A stretch of 64,000 bases of DNA from Candidatus Gastranaerophilales bacterium (GCA_944323285.1 CALURV010000008.1:62001-126000); one strand, 5' to 3'; shown: positions 8,467-18,355, counted from the first letter of the stretch. Notes: generated from the sequence alone by a model not told the origin. Made by a program: numbers and translations.

Positions 8467-9853
8467 TAATTTGCAGTTTTTAATAAATAAAAAGAATATA
8501 TTAATTTGTTTAAGCTTGATAATTATTTTTTTCTTACTTGCTATTTCTTTCCTTTTGGAAATTGCTGATTTAAATTTGGTAGTATTACCTTTTGGAATAT
8601 ATTTTATATTAACTATATTTTTATTTGCAATTCTAAATTATTATGTGAAAGATAAATTTGTATCAAAAATATTTGTACTTTCTGTTTTATTTCATTTTAT
8701 TTTTATATTATTCTGGCATATTTTTAAATATTATATACTTGGATATCATTTACCTACAGAAAAGACATTTATTCCATTTACCGTTGATAATGATGGCGTA
8801 TTGTATCACACATTAGGAGTTTTTGTTTCTAATAATTTCTCTGCTTCAACTTTTCAAACTAATTTAACTGGTGGTTTTTTCCCTAAAATTATAGGTATTT
8901 TATATTTTTATTTCGGTAAAAATCCTTTTATACCATGCCTTTTAAACTGTATTATTTCTGGCTTTACAGTTATATTTATTTATTTAATTGGGAAAAATGT
9001 CTTAAATACTAAATCAATAGCTAAAATATATTCTTTAGTTTCAATTTTAACATTTGCTCATATTATGAATACATCGGTATTAATAAGAGATTCATATATT
9101 ACACTTTTTATGTATTCTTCATTATATTTATCATACTTATTTTATAAAACAAAAAATCTATTATGGTTATTTTTAACATTTTTTAGTTTATATTTATTGT
9201 ATTCTTTTAGACCTTATGCTGCATATGTTTTATTATCTGCAATGTTAGTATCGTGGATAATATGTAATTTAAAATCAGAGTTAAAAAATAGACAATTAAA
9301 ACTTTCTAAATATACCCTTATTGTTTGTTTATTTTTTCCAATACTAGCAGCAGGATTTATCTTTCTTGTAAAATATTTTTTGTCTTCTATTTCTCTTCTA
9401 AAAAATATTTCAATAGAATCATTAATTGATATAAGAGAAACAGCATACCAAACTGGTAATGCAGAAATTGCAATTGACTTTGGAGCATTGTACAATGTAT
9501 TTTTCTTATTACCATTTATAGTTGGATATATTTATTTATTTTTTGCGCCATTTCCTTGGGAATGGATTTATGCAGCAAGAATTGTATATATACCTGATAT
9601 GTTAATATTGTATTGTTTCTTACCTTCTTTTTTTAAAAATATAAAAATTATTTTTACTGAAAAAAAGTTTTTACTTGTATGTTCTTTATTATCAATAATA
9701 CTTATGTTTAGCATTTATTGTATAACATTAGGCAATACTGGTGCCATTCACAGGCTAAGAGGACCTTTTATTCCTATGATATATTTAATTGCATTGTCAA
9801 AACCAGATAGATTTTTAAATAAGATTTTAAAATTTATAAGGAGTTTCTTATGA
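8450..9853 (+). CDS. Polytopic membrane protein, polymerase- or GT39-like candidate
   Basis: Has about eleven to twelve hydrophobic segments over 467 residues, with short charged loops including RDSYITLF and YSFRPYAAYVLL. Arg-Asp and Arg-Pro-Tyr loops of this kind occur in GT-C/GT39-like membrane transferases and in some polysaccharide polymerases. In this locus every other Wzx/Wzy pathway role is filled, so a Wzy-like polymerase is the likeliest job, but that is inference from position. The ATG at 8450 has no binding site; an in-frame TTG at 8471 with GGAG nine bases upstream may be the true start (460 aa). Confidence 0.6.
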   Translation: MSLENNNLQFLINKKNILICLSLIIIFFLLAISFLLEIADLNLVVLPFGIYFILTIFLFAILNYYVKDKFVSKIFVLSVLFHFIFILFWHIFKYYILGYHLPTEKTFIPFTVDNDGVLYHTLGVFVSNNFSASTFQTNLTGGFFPKIIGILYFYFGKNPFIPCLLNCIISGFTVIFIYLIGKNVLNTKSIAKIYSLVSILTFAHIMNTSVLIRDSYITLFMYSSLYLSYLFYKTKNLLWLFLTFFSLYLLYSFRPYAAYVLLSAMLVSWIICNLKSELKNRQLKLSKYTLIVCLFFPILAAGFIFLVKYFLSSISLLKNISIESLIDIRETAYQTGNAEIAIDFGALYNVFFLLPFIVGYIYLFFAPFPWEWIYAARIVYIPDMLILYCFLPSFFKNIKIIFTEKKFLLVCSLLSIILMFSIYCITLGNTGAIHRLRGPFIPMIYLIALSKPDRFLNKILKFIRSFL

Positions 9854-11085
9854 AAATAATTATAGAAAACGAAATTTTTAAGCATCAAGGTGGAACAGAA
9901 ACTGTTGCTATAAATACTTATGAAATATTAAAAAAAAGAGGTCATGAAGTTTTCTTTTTTGCAACAAACAAAAAACCTTATTATGAAGAAAATTATAAGT
10001 ATTCAAAATATTTTCCTAAATTTGTTTACTCCACAAAGGAATATTTAAAAAATCCTTTAGCATATTATTGGAATTTTGAAGCCGCTCAGAATCTAGAGAA
10101 AATGATTGATGAAATAAAACCGGATTTAATTCATTTTAATTTGCTGATATCTCCATCAGTTCTATGTATATGTAAGAGAAAAAAAATACCTACTGTTATG
10201 ACTTTACATGTACCAGCGCCACCTTGTCCTGCCAGCACAATGCAACTTGGTGACAAAGTATATTGTAAAGATTTTAAGTGTAAAAATGGAAATTATTGGC
10301 ATTGTGTACTAAATAAATGTAAAAACAGATCATTAGAAAATAGTGCAAGAAAAGCGTTATTATCATATATATATAAATCTTCTAATGCCTACTTGGCAAT
10401 TAATAAATTAATTTGTTGTTCTGATGCATTAAAAAATTATTGTTTACAAACAAATATAGGAATAGATAAAAATAATATTGTTACAATCAATAATTTTTTA
10501 CCAGATGAAGAATTAAACACTATACCCAATTATTCAAACAAGTGCTATTTTTTATACATTGGAAGATTGAGTAAAGAGAAAGGTGTTAATTACTTATTGG
10601 AAGCAATAAAAGAACTGCCAAAAGATATAAGGTTAAAAATAGCGGGGACAGGTGCAGAAGAAAATAATTTAAAAAAATATATTATAGATAATAAATTAAA
10701 TAATGTTGAATTTTTAGGATTTAAAAATAGAGAAGAAATAAAAGAATTATATCAAAATTGTATTGCAACTATATTACCCTGTAATTGGTTTGAGATATTC
10801 GGGATGACAAATATTGAATCATTTATAAATGGGAAACCTGTCATAGCTAGTAATATAGGAGGTATTCCCGAGATTATAGAACACAATGTAAATGGATTAT
10901 TATTTGAGCCTGCAAATATTGAACAATTAAAAGAGTGTATTATAAAATACTATAATAATCCGAAATTAGTAATTGAACATGGTAAGAATGCTTATCAAAA
11001 AGCTATTACAGAATATACAGAAGAAAAATATTATAACAAATTAATTGATGTATATAATAACGTATTAGAAAACTATAATGTTTAA
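9850..11085 (+). CDS. GT4-family glycosyltransferase with cysteine-rich insert
   Basis: GT-B glycosyltransferase: the start MKIIIENEIFKHQGGTETVA contains the acceptor-side GGTE loop, and the donor domain has YIGRLSKEKGVNYLLEAI and EIFGMTNIESFINGKP (E-x7-E). Residues about 120-160 carry an insert with six or more Cys plus His (PPCPASTMQ, VYCKDFKCKNGNYWHCVLNKC), as seen in a subset of GT4 enzymes and possibly a zinc-binding loop. The start has aggag upstream and shares ATGA with the stop of the preceding gene. A 244-base gap follows. Confidence 0.87.
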   Translation: MKIIIENEIFKHQGGTETVAINTYEILKKRGHEVFFFATNKKPYYEENYKYSKYFPKFVYSTKEYLKNPLAYYWNFEAAQNLEKMIDEIKPDLIHFNLLISPSVLCICKRKKIPTVMTLHVPAPPCPASTMQLGDKVYCKDFKCKNGNYWHCVLNKCKNRSLENSARKALLSYIYKSSNAYLAINKLICCSDALKNYCLQTNIGIDKNNIVTINNFLPDEELNTIPNYSNKCYFLYIGRLSKEKGVNYLLEAIKELPKDIRLKIAGTGAEENNLKKYIIDNKLNNVEFLGFKNREEIKELYQNCIATILPCNWFEIFGMTNIESFINGKPVIASNIGGIPEIIEHNVNGLLFEPANIEQLKECIIKYYNNPKLVIEHGKNAYQKAITEYTEEKYYNKLIDVYNNVLENYNV

Positions 11086-11276
11086 AATATTTAAATTTAT
11101 TGAAAACATACTAATTAAAACAATATAATAACATTCTTTATAAGAATATTTTTATGCAATATTTGTTTATTTAAAAATTCAATTATAACGAATGGTTGCT
11201 AATTCTTAGTTATATATTTTGTATCTTATATAAGTTATAGTATGTCTATAAAGATACTTTAATAAAAAATTTATGA

Positions 11277-11282
11277 TATAAT
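11277..11282 (+). promoter_or_regulatory. Candidate -10 box before the second half of the polysaccharide locus
   Basis: A TATAAT lies 48 bases before the ATG at 11330, within the only sizeable gap (11086-11329) in the 6-17 kb gene run. No convincing -35 hexamer is present. An imperfect hairpin with 7-bp arms (gtatctt 11221-11227, aagatac 11251-11257) lies just upstream. Confidence 0.35.
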
Positions 11283-11329
11283 TTTACTCGTAATTCTACT
11301 TAATAATCAAATAATGAGGAATATTTAGA

Positions 11330-12244
11330 ATGAAAGAGGGAATTTCTGCTATTTTAACACTTTATAAACGTCCATATAATTTAGTTAAACAAGTTGAGGC
11401 TATATTAGAACAAACAATAAAACCTTCAGAAATATTATTATTTCAAGATAAAGTAGAAAATGAAATAATAGAGATACCAAGTTCAATAAAAAATAAGTTT
11501 AATAATATATATGTTGCCCCCAAAAATATTGGAGTTTGGGGGAGGTTTAATTTTGCAAGAAGTGCTCAAAATGAACTTATTTTCATTTTTGATGATGATA
11601 CAATCCCTGGAAATAAGTGGTTTGAAAATTGTGTTAATGAAATGAAAAAAGAAGAAGCACTTTATGGTACAAATGGTGTTTTAATGGATAGGCCTAAAGA
11701 TTATCCTTTAAAAAATAGTTTTCAGCGTATAGGATGGTACGGACCGAACTCACGCACTGTCCCTGTTGATTTTGTAGGTCATTGCTGGTTTTTCAAAAAA
11801 AAGTGGCTTGATTATTTATTTGAAAATACAGAAAATATGCAAGCATATAAAATATGTGCAGAAGACATGACCTTTTCATATAAATTGCAACAGCATGGAA
11901 TTAAAACGCTTGTTCCACCTCATCCAATGACAGATTTACAAATGTGGGGTAATTGTATATTGAAAGATACTAATTCTCATACAGATAAAAATGGTTTGTC
12001 TGCAAATAATGAAAATCTAAAAAAATATAATCTGGCAATAAATGAATTATTAAAAAATGGATTTATACCATTAGTTTCCTTAAATTCATTTGGAATTAAA
12101 AGACTGAACTGCTTAATCTTATTAACGAAAAGAATAATTTGGATACTAAAATTATTTTCTAAAGATAAACAAAAATTTCAAAAAATAAAAATGGAGTATA
12201 TTTCTAAAATTATAAATAGATTTTATAACTATGATAAAGGATAA
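11330..12244 (+). CDS. GT2-like glycosyltransferase
   Basis: Small inverting-type GT-A glycosyltransferase (304 aa). The fold starts EGISAILTLYKRPYNLVKQV, and the metal/nucleotide motif is IFIFDDDTIPG (DDD near residue 87). An acceptor-side ED (CAEDMTFSYKLQQ) follows at the expected distance. The C-terminal ~70 residues are Lys-rich and probably contact the membrane. A tgagga lies 9 bases before the ATG. The next gene follows after two bases. Confidence 0.82.
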   Translation: MKEGISAILTLYKRPYNLVKQVEAILEQTIKPSEILLFQDKVENEIIEIPSSIKNKFNNIYVAPKNIGVWGRFNFARSAQNELIFIFDDDTIPGNKWFENCVNEMKKEEALYGTNGVLMDRPKDYPLKNSFQRIGWYGPNSRTVPVDFVGHCWFFKKKWLDYLFENTENMQAYKICAEDMTFSYKLQQHGIKTLVPPHPMTDLQMWGNCILKDTNSHTDKNGLSANNENLKKYNLAINELLKNGFIPLVSLNSFGIKRLNCLILLTKRIIWILKLFSKDKQKFQKIKMEYISKIINRFYNYDKG

Positions 12245-12246
12245 AA

Positions 12247-13488
12247 ATGGGAAATAAAGAAAATAAAATTTTAATATTCAATTGTTGGTGGGAAAGAATA
12301 AATTATGGAGCCGTATTAACAGCATATGCTCTCCAAGCATTTATATCAGAATCATTGAAATGTGATAATAAATTAATTTATAACCCTCCACAGTACAATA
12401 AATATTTTAAAAAATTTAAAGCTTTTGATAATTTTAAAAATAAATATTTAAATGGCACGCATGAAATAACAACGTTAAAACAATTATTTGATTTAAATAA
12501 TGCTTATAATATCTTTATTACAGGATCTGATCAAGTATTTAGATACCCTTTTTTAAAGAATATAATAAATGGATATGAACAATATTTTTTAGATTTTGCA
12601 AGCATACATTCTAAAAAGATTTCGATCGCGGCAAGTTTTGGTATAAAAAAATCTGAATTTTTAAGAGAAACAACACCTCTTATCAGAGAAAAGATAAGAC
12701 GTTCATTAAAAACATTTGATTTTATTTCTGTTAGAGAAAAAGATGGTGTTGAAATCTGTAAAGATTTATTTAATGTAAATGCACAATGGATAATTGATCC
12801 TGTTTTTTGGCTTAATCCAGAGCGCTACAATACAATATCTCAAGATTCAGATCTTGATTGCACGGATAAAATAGTTTCTTATTTTTTTCATAAAACAAAA
12901 AGGGATAAAGATGTTTTCAAAGATATAGGGAAAAAATTTGGAGCAAAAATAGTTGAATTATATATGTCCGATAGATCTATAGAAGATTGGTTAAAAGCTA
13001 TAAAAACATCAAAACTTTTTATAACAAATTCTTTTCATGGTGTATGTTTTGCAATATTATTTAACAAGCCTTTTATATGTGTAGTAAATTCTAAATCTGG
13101 TATTTCAAGATATGAATCTTTGTTTGAAATGCTTGATATAAAAAATCAATGTATATATTCTTTATCTGAAATCTTAGAAAAAGATTGTATCTTTAAAGTC
13201 AATTATAATGAAGTTAATAAAAATATTAATACTGAAGTCAAAAAAGGGCAAAATTTCTTAATAGAAGCAATAGATAGCAAAATAGAATGTTCCGAACAAA
13301 AAATTGATAACAAAATTAAAATTTTAGAAAATCAAATTTGTGAGTTAGAAGATAAATTAACATTAAAAAAACTTTTTATAAAAACTCTTTGGGAAATATG
13401 GGTTAATATTTTTCATTGTTTTCCTTCAATTATACAAGATATTATTCGAAACATAAGGAGAAATGTTGTTAAAAATAGAAAAAAATGA
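12247..13488 (+). CDS. Polysaccharide pyruvyl transferase family protein
   Basis: Probably adds a pyruvyl ketal or otherwise decorates the glycan; the family shares a GT-B-like fold. Visible family features are the NCWWERINYGAVLTAYALQ start, the ITGSDQVFR motif, DFISVREKDGVEICKDLF, IIDPVFWL and FITNSFHGVCFAILFNKPF. Residues about 340-385 form a predicted coiled coil (KIKILENQICELEDKLTLKK). It is followed by an F420-hydrogenase-beta-like gene with a 26-base overlap, a pairing that is common in capsule clusters. Confidence 0.85.
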   Translation: MGNKENKILIFNCWWERINYGAVLTAYALQAFISESLKCDNKLIYNPPQYNKYFKKFKAFDNFKNKYLNGTHEITTLKQLFDLNNAYNIFITGSDQVFRYPFLKNIINGYEQYFLDFASIHSKKISIAASFGIKKSEFLRETTPLIREKIRRSLKTFDFISVREKDGVEICKDLFNVNAQWIIDPVFWLNPERYNTISQDSDLDCTDKIVSYFFHKTKRDKDVFKDIGKKFGAKIVELYMSDRSIEDWLKAIKTSKLFITNSFHGVCFAILFNKPFICVVNSKSGISRYESLFEMLDIKNQCIYSLSEILEKDCIFKVNYNEVNKNINTEVKKGQNFLIEAIDSKIECSEQKIDNKIKILENQICELEDKLTLKKLFIKTLWEIWVNIFHCFPSIIQDIIRNIRRNVVKNRKK

Positions 13489-14656
13489 ACTATGTACTGG
13501 ATGCGGAGCATGCAAAAATATCTGTAAACAAAATGCTATATCTATTATTGAGGATGAAGAAGGTTTTCTAAAACCTTTAGTAGATCATTATAAATGCATT
13601 AATTGTTCTTTATGCGATAATATTTGTCCAATATTTAATTATAAATCATCTAACACAAAAAATCCCAAATCTTTTTTGTTTATGAATAAAGATAAAATTG
13701 AAAAGGAAAAATCTTCAAGTGGTGCGTTTTTCCCCTTGATTGCTAAATATATAATTGAGCAGAACGGTATTGTTTTCGGGGTAATATGGGATGAGAATAT
13801 AAAGGCAATTCAAGCGAGTGCTCAAAATTTTGATGAATTAGAAAAAATGAGAGGTTCAAAATATGTTCAGGCTGACACAAAGTCCACATTCAAAGAGGTT
13901 CAATATTTTTTAGATAAGGGAAAGGTTGTTTTATATTCGGGGACGCCCTGCCAAATAGCAGGGCTTAAATCCTTTTTAAAAAAAGATTATCAAAATCTAA
14001 TAACAATTGATTTAATTTGTCATGGTGTACCATCTAGAAAAATATTTGAATATTATAAAAAGATGTTTTTAAAGCAAAAAAGAGATAATACAAAAATCAT
14101 AAATATAAATATGCGCCCAAAACCTGTGAAATTTGAATATATTCATTATTGGAAGATAGAGACATTATTAAAAACTTATAAAATATCAATGCAAAAGAAT
14201 CCTTTTGTTTTGACATTTTTATATAATTTAAATTTAAATAAATCATGTATAAATTGTAGATTTAACTGTTTGCCTAGAGTTGGTGATATAACAATAGGAG
14301 ATTTTAATGGTGTAGAATATTTCGAAAATAATTTAAAAGTCGAGGATGGAGTTTCTGTTATTCTTTTAAATAATAAAAAAGGTGAGCGTTTTTATGAAGA
14401 AATATCAAAACAACAGATATCAAAAGAAGTCCCTTTCGAAAAGGTTGTAAGATATAATTTAAATATAGTAGAGGCAACAAGGCCACATGAGAAACGAGAT
14501 GCTTTTTTTAAAAATTTTTTATTAAAAGAGCAGAGCATGGAAGATTTTGCAAAAAGATATATTAAAATATATCCATTTGAAATTATATATATTTATAAAA
14601 GATTACCCAATTTTATAAAAAAGATTATAAAAAAAATATTAGCTAAAAATGATTAA
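13463..14656 (+). CDS. Coenzyme F420 hydrogenase beta-subunit-like Fe-S flavoprotein
   Basis: The N-terminus has two [4Fe-4S] motifs (CTGCGACKNIC near residue 11 and CINCSLCDNICP near 45), then the FrhB-type domain (KSSSGAFFPLIAKYI, YSGTPCQIAGLKSFL, IDLICHGVPS) and a C-terminal Cys set (CINCRFNCLPRVGDITIGDF). Homologues with these domains are regularly found beside pyruvyl transferases in polysaccharide loci, where they probably reduce or isomerise a sugar or supply electrons; the reaction is not established. F420 itself is not implied. The aaggagaa before the ATG at 13463 lies inside the preceding gene. Confidence 0.85.
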   Translation: MLLKIEKNELCTGCGACKNICKQNAISIIEDEEGFLKPLVDHYKCINCSLCDNICPIFNYKSSNTKNPKSFLFMNKDKIEKEKSSSGAFFPLIAKYIIEQNGIVFGVIWDENIKAIQASAQNFDELEKMRGSKYVQADTKSTFKEVQYFLDKGKVVLYSGTPCQIAGLKSFLKKDYQNLITIDLICHGVPSRKIFEYYKKMFLKQKRDNTKIININMRPKPVKFEYIHYWKIETLLKTYKISMQKNPFVLTFLYNLNLNKSCINCRFNCLPRVGDITIGDFNGVEYFENNLKVEDGVSVILLNNKKGERFYEEISKQQISKEVPFEKVVRYNLNIVEATRPHEKRDAFFKNFLLKEQSMEDFAKRYIKIYPFEIIYIYKRLPNFIKKIIKKILAKND

Positions 14657-15866
14657 GAACAAAGTTACATACAATCTATATCCTATATCTTTATATGCAA
14701 GGCAGATTGCAGGGTCTTTAATTCTATTTATTATTGCACGATATTTGTCTGTGTATGATTTTGGTCTTTTTTCAAGTTACAAAAATGTTGCTATTTTCTG
14801 TTTTATGTTTGCGAATTTGGATTATCATAACTATATTCTTGTTTCTTCTAAAGCAAATGTAAAAGAAGTACAACTCAAAATTTCTTTATTTTTGTTAAAT
14901 GCTATTTCAATAGGAATTATGATTGCATTAGTTTCAACATTCTTTCATTTGGATAGCCATATATTATTTATACTTGTTGTCATAAGAACGTTCTTTGACG
15001 GAACATTCTTTTCTCTTATTTTACCATATTTCCAAGCCACAAAAACTTTTAACACTATTGCTAAAATTAATATTATCTATGCTGTTTGTATTTCAACCAT
15101 TGCAATTATATCTTATATTTTTAAACTGTCTCTGTATAAATTCTTGTTGCTAAATATTTGCCTAGGTTTAATTAATTTTATTCAATGTTCATATTTTGCC
15201 AAAATCAATTATCTTCTTGTCTTTAACCATATTAAAAGATTTTGCAAAATGTTAGATAAGAGTATTTGGGCATATATAGGAGTTAGTATAGCTTCTTTTC
15301 TGTACTCCCAATTATCTTCACTTTATGTTTCAACTTTTTTAGCAAAAGAACAAGCGGCACTTTATTTTTCTGCATTTACTATTGCTTCAGTCGTTGGTAT
15401 ACTCATTGCGGCACAAGTTCAAAAAATGATGCCGGACTTGATTAACAATAGTATTGAAAACATCAAATTAATACTCAAAAATAATTTAAAAATTTTGCTA
15501 ATAATAACCTGCGGATTATTTTTATTCATGCTTTTATTTGGGAAAATCCTTTTATTAGTTCTATATGGACAAAATTATTATGGTAATGCTTATCCGATAC
15601 TTTTAATACTTATGTTGGGTAATATTTGTGTAGCAGAAGCGTGTGTCTATGGTGCATATATTACAGCAAGCGGCAATCAAAAAAAGAAAATACCAATGCA
15701 ATTAGAAGCAACAGTTTTAACAATTTTAGGGTTAATAATCTTACACAAATTCGGAATATATGGTGCTGCATTATCATTTTTATTTGCAGCAATATATATT
15801 TCATTCAGGTATACTGTTTTTACATTAAAACTAATTAAAGAAAAAGAAACTAATGAAAAAAATTAA
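14649..15866 (+). CDS. Wzx-like polysaccharide flippase (MOP superfamily)
   Basis: Moves the undecaprenyl-linked repeat unit across the inner membrane. Has about twelve membrane segments in 405 residues, with the family-typical start (YPISLYARQIAGSLILFIIARYLSVYDFGLF) and a late AEACVYGAYITASGNQKKK loop. Overlaps the preceding gene by 8 bases and the next by 14. It has no obvious binding site of its own, so translation is probably coupled. Confidence 0.85.
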   Translation: MIKNKVTYNLYPISLYARQIAGSLILFIIARYLSVYDFGLFSSYKNVAIFCFMFANLDYHNYILVSSKANVKEVQLKISLFLLNAISIGIMIALVSTFFHLDSHILFILVVIRTFFDGTFFSLILPYFQATKTFNTIAKINIIYAVCISTIAIISYIFKLSLYKFLLLNICLGLINFIQCSYFAKINYLLVFNHIKRFCKMLDKSIWAYIGVSIASFLYSQLSSLYVSTFLAKEQAALYFSAFTIASVVGILIAAQVQKMMPDLINNSIENIKLILKNNLKILLIITCGLFLFMLLFGKILLLVLYGQNYYGNAYPILLILMLGNICVAEACVYGAYITASGNQKKKIPMQLEATVLTILGLIILHKFGIYGAALSFLFAAIYISFRYTVFTLKLIKEKETNEKN

Positions 15867-16854
15867 AGTATTAGATTGCACCCTTCGCGATGGTGGATAT
15901 ATAAATGATTGGAACTTTGGATTTGATAATATAAATAGTATTATTAAATCTTTAGATATTGCAAAAATAGATTTTATTGAGTGCGGCTTTCTAAAAAATA
16001 TTCAAACTTCAAGTGATTATACTCTTTTTAATAATATTACTGATATAAAACAGATTAAAACAACAAATGCAATAAAAACTTTTATGATTAATAATGACGA
16101 ATATGATTATTCTGAAATTATCAAAAATGATTTAACAAATTTTGCCTTTCGTATTGCCTTTAGAATAGAAAACCTATCTGAAGTTTGTGATTTTGCAAAA
16201 ATTTTAAAGGATAAAGGTGCAAAAGTATTTATAAACCCTAAAAATTTTTCTACATTCTCAGAAAAAGAAATAACAATTTTAATTAATAAAATCAATAATC
16301 TTTCACCATTCGCATTTTCTATTGTAGATACATTAGGTGCAATGTCAAAAGATAATTTACAAGAAAAAAATCAGCTTATTAATAATCTAAATAAAAATAT
16401 TGCATTGTGTTTTCATTCGCATAATAATCTTTCTCTTTCTATAAAAAATACCATTGAGTTTATAAAATTATATAGTGATTACAACTTAATAATAGATTCA
16501 AGTATTGGCGGAATAGGAAGAGGAGCAGGCAATCTTTCTACTGAATATATTTGTGAATATTTAAACAAAAATTATCAAAATAAATATAATATTGATGAAA
16601 TAAAAAAAGTAAAAGAAAATATTATCGAAAAATTTTTTATGAAAATTTCAGATAAAAATATGGAATTATACTATTTAACAGCAAAGATGAACTGCCACCC
16701 CAATTATGCAACTTTTTTAATTAAAAATAATATTAAATCTATTGATTTAGCAAAAGAATTATTTGCTCTTTTGCCTAAAGATAAAAAAACTTCATATAAT
16801 GAAAAAACTATAAATGAACTTTATATGAAACTATTAATTAATAAAGCTAAATAA
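15853..16854 (+). CDS. HMGL-like aldolase-domain protein in the polysaccharide locus
   Basis: TIM-barrel protein of the isopropylmalate synthase/HMG-CoA lyase/4-hydroxy-2-oxovalerate aldolase superfamily. The metal and catalytic signature is at the start (VLDCTLRDGGYINDWNFG), with DTLGAMSKDNL near residue 158, the FHSHNNLSLSI metal histidines and SIGGIGRGAGNLSTE. Length (333 aa) is shorter than synthases with a regulatory domain, and no LeuA dimer domain is visible. Proteins like this appear in capsule and O-antigen loci, where they may make or cleave a pyruvate-derived branched or acidic residue; the substrate here is unknown. Its start overlaps wzx by 14 bases. Confidence 0.82.
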   Translation: MKKIKVLDCTLRDGGYINDWNFGFDNINSIIKSLDIAKIDFIECGFLKNIQTSSDYTLFNNITDIKQIKTTNAIKTFMINNDEYDYSEIIKNDLTNFAFRIAFRIENLSEVCDFAKILKDKGAKVFINPKNFSTFSEKEITILINKINNLSPFAFSIVDTLGAMSKDNLQEKNQLINNLNKNIALCFHSHNNLSLSIKNTIEFIKLYSDYNLIIDSSIGGIGRGAGNLSTEYICEYLNKNYQNKYNIDEIKKVKENIIEKFFMKISDKNMELYYLTAKMNCHPNYATFLIKNNIKSIDLAKELFALLPKDKKTSYNEKTINELYMKLLINKAK

Positions 16855-16929
16855 TATAGAATTCAAAAACAAGAGCATTTATTTTATGATAAAATTTATA
16901 TATTAAAATTCTTATTTAAGGAGCCGTTT

Positions 16930-18288
16930 ATGGAAAATTATAATTATAATAACGAGTTAGATGAAGAACTTACAATTGATTTAAAAAAAATATTTTTTAC
17001 TATTTGGTCAAGAAAGTCATTAATAATAAAAATTTTTATATCAGTTATTTTATTTTTCATACTATTAACATTTATTTCTCCCAAAAAATATATAGTAAAT
17101 AGCGATTTATACATAAATAAAGCAAATAATTCCAACATGATGGAAATAAATCCATTTGCGTTAGAAGAACTAGGAGCAGCAGGTGGTGGAGTTGCTGCTC
17201 TCATGTCAGGAGGCAGTGGTGCTTTATCAAATGAACTTGAGCTTATTCAATCACCTCTCGTTATTGATAAAGTTATAAAAGAAAATAATCTTGTTTATAA
17301 AAAGAGATGGGGAATAATTCCAAACAAAAAAGAAGGGGAATATATTTCTACAGCTGCATTTTTAAAGAAAAATATTTCTTTTGAAAATAAAAAAGGTACT
17401 AATGTAATATCAATAGAATATAAAGCAAAAGACCCTGAACTTGCATATAATATAGTGAATTCAATTATAAATAATTATATAGAACTACATAAACAATTAA
17501 ACAGCGAAAAATCAAAATCAGATAAAGAAATTATAGAAACTGAATACACAAAAGCAAAAGCAGCATTAAGTAAAAAAGTAGATGCAGTACAAGGTTTACC
17601 CGAAAATGCAATGACTACAACCGGAAACCTAACAGCGATGAGTGCTTTTTCAAAATCTGCTCAACAAGCTATGTCTACTATTAAAGGTCAAGTTATTGCA
17701 GGTGAACGTTCAAGAATAGAATTAACTGAAGAAGCTGCTAAAGTAGCTGAACTTTCTTCTAAATTAGAATGGGCTAAGATGGTTGATAAAATGTCTGATT
17801 CATCCAAGGTTCTGGTTTTAAAAGAGCCACAAAAACTTAGGGATTTTGAATATTCTTCTCCTAAACTATTAATAAACATTATTCTTGGAATTGTATTTGG
17901 ATTTATTATTTCTATATTTGCTATAATTATTGCAGAATTAACAGATAGAAAACTTTCTTTTTCAATGCTTTCAGATAATGTTCTTTATGACTTAGAGAAA
18001 GATTTTACCGATTTAAAATTGCAACTGTTAGCAAACCAAGAGAAGAATATTTCTATAATCACTTTTGAAAATCTTTCAGATGATATTTTATCAAGCTTAA
18101 AAGAGTTTAAAAATATAACTTTAATTAAAGCAGATATTACAAATGAGTTTGTACAATATATAAATAAATCAGAAAAAGTTGTTCTGTTTTCAAAAATAGG
18201 TCAAACTAATTCTAAACTATATAAACAAATAAGAACAATCCTTACTGATATGAAGAAGAATATTTTATTGGATTGTCTTATAAAATAA
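16930..18288 (+). CDS. Wzz/PCP-like chain-length protein with degenerate tyrosine-kinase-like tail
   Basis: Controls polysaccharide chain length at the inner membrane. The N-terminal Wzz domain has one membrane helix (residues 31-49); the periplasmic part has the LGAAGGGVAALMSGGSGALS and ELIQSPLVIDKVI motifs and a coiled-coil stretch around 165-300. A second helix lies near 313-336. The last ~110 residues are cytoplasmic and resemble the outline of a BY-kinase domain (ending VVLFSKIGQTNSKLYKQIRT...NILLDCL), but have no Walker A GxxxxGK[ST] and no Tyr tail, so kinase activity is unlikely. A clear aaggag precedes the ATG. A strong terminator follows. Confidence 0.85.
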   Translation: MENYNYNNELDEELTIDLKKIFFTIWSRKSLIIKIFISVILFFILLTFISPKKYIVNSDLYINKANNSNMMEINPFALEELGAAGGGVAALMSGGSGALSNELELIQSPLVIDKVIKENNLVYKKRWGIIPNKKEGEYISTAAFLKKNISFENKKGTNVISIEYKAKDPELAYNIVNSIINNYIELHKQLNSEKSKSDKEIIETEYTKAKAALSKKVDAVQGLPENAMTTTGNLTAMSAFSKSAQQAMSTIKGQVIAGERSRIELTEEAAKVAELSSKLEWAKMVDKMSDSSKVLVLKEPQKLRDFEYSSPKLLINIILGIVFGFIISIFAIIIAELTDRKLSFSMLSDNVLYDLEKDFTDLKLQLLANQEKNISIITFENLSDDILSSLKEFKNITLIKADITNEFVQYINKSEKVVLFSKIGQTNSKLYKQIRTILTDMKKNILLDCLIK

Positions 18289-18305
18289 ATTAATAATTAA
18301 TTATG

Positions 18306-18340
18306 AAAAAGGATTGATTAAATATCAATCCTTTTTTATT
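18306..18340. terminator. Bidirectional Rho-independent terminator
   Basis: Perfect 13-bp arms if the A/T ends are counted (core ggattgat 18311-18318, atcaatcc 18324-18331), loop TAAAT, flanked by A-run and T-run. It lies between the convergent wzz-like and PAP2 genes and can serve both. Confidence 0.92.
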
Positions 18341-18355
18341 AGATATTTTATTAAT

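Noticed and set aside
13463-14656. F420-dependent energy metabolism
   Set aside because: The F420-hydrogenase-beta-like domain occurs here in a glycan locus and no F420 biosynthesis or hydrogenase genes are seen.
16930-18288. Active BY-kinase fused to Wzz
   Set aside because: No Walker A motif or C-terminal tyrosine cluster is present.
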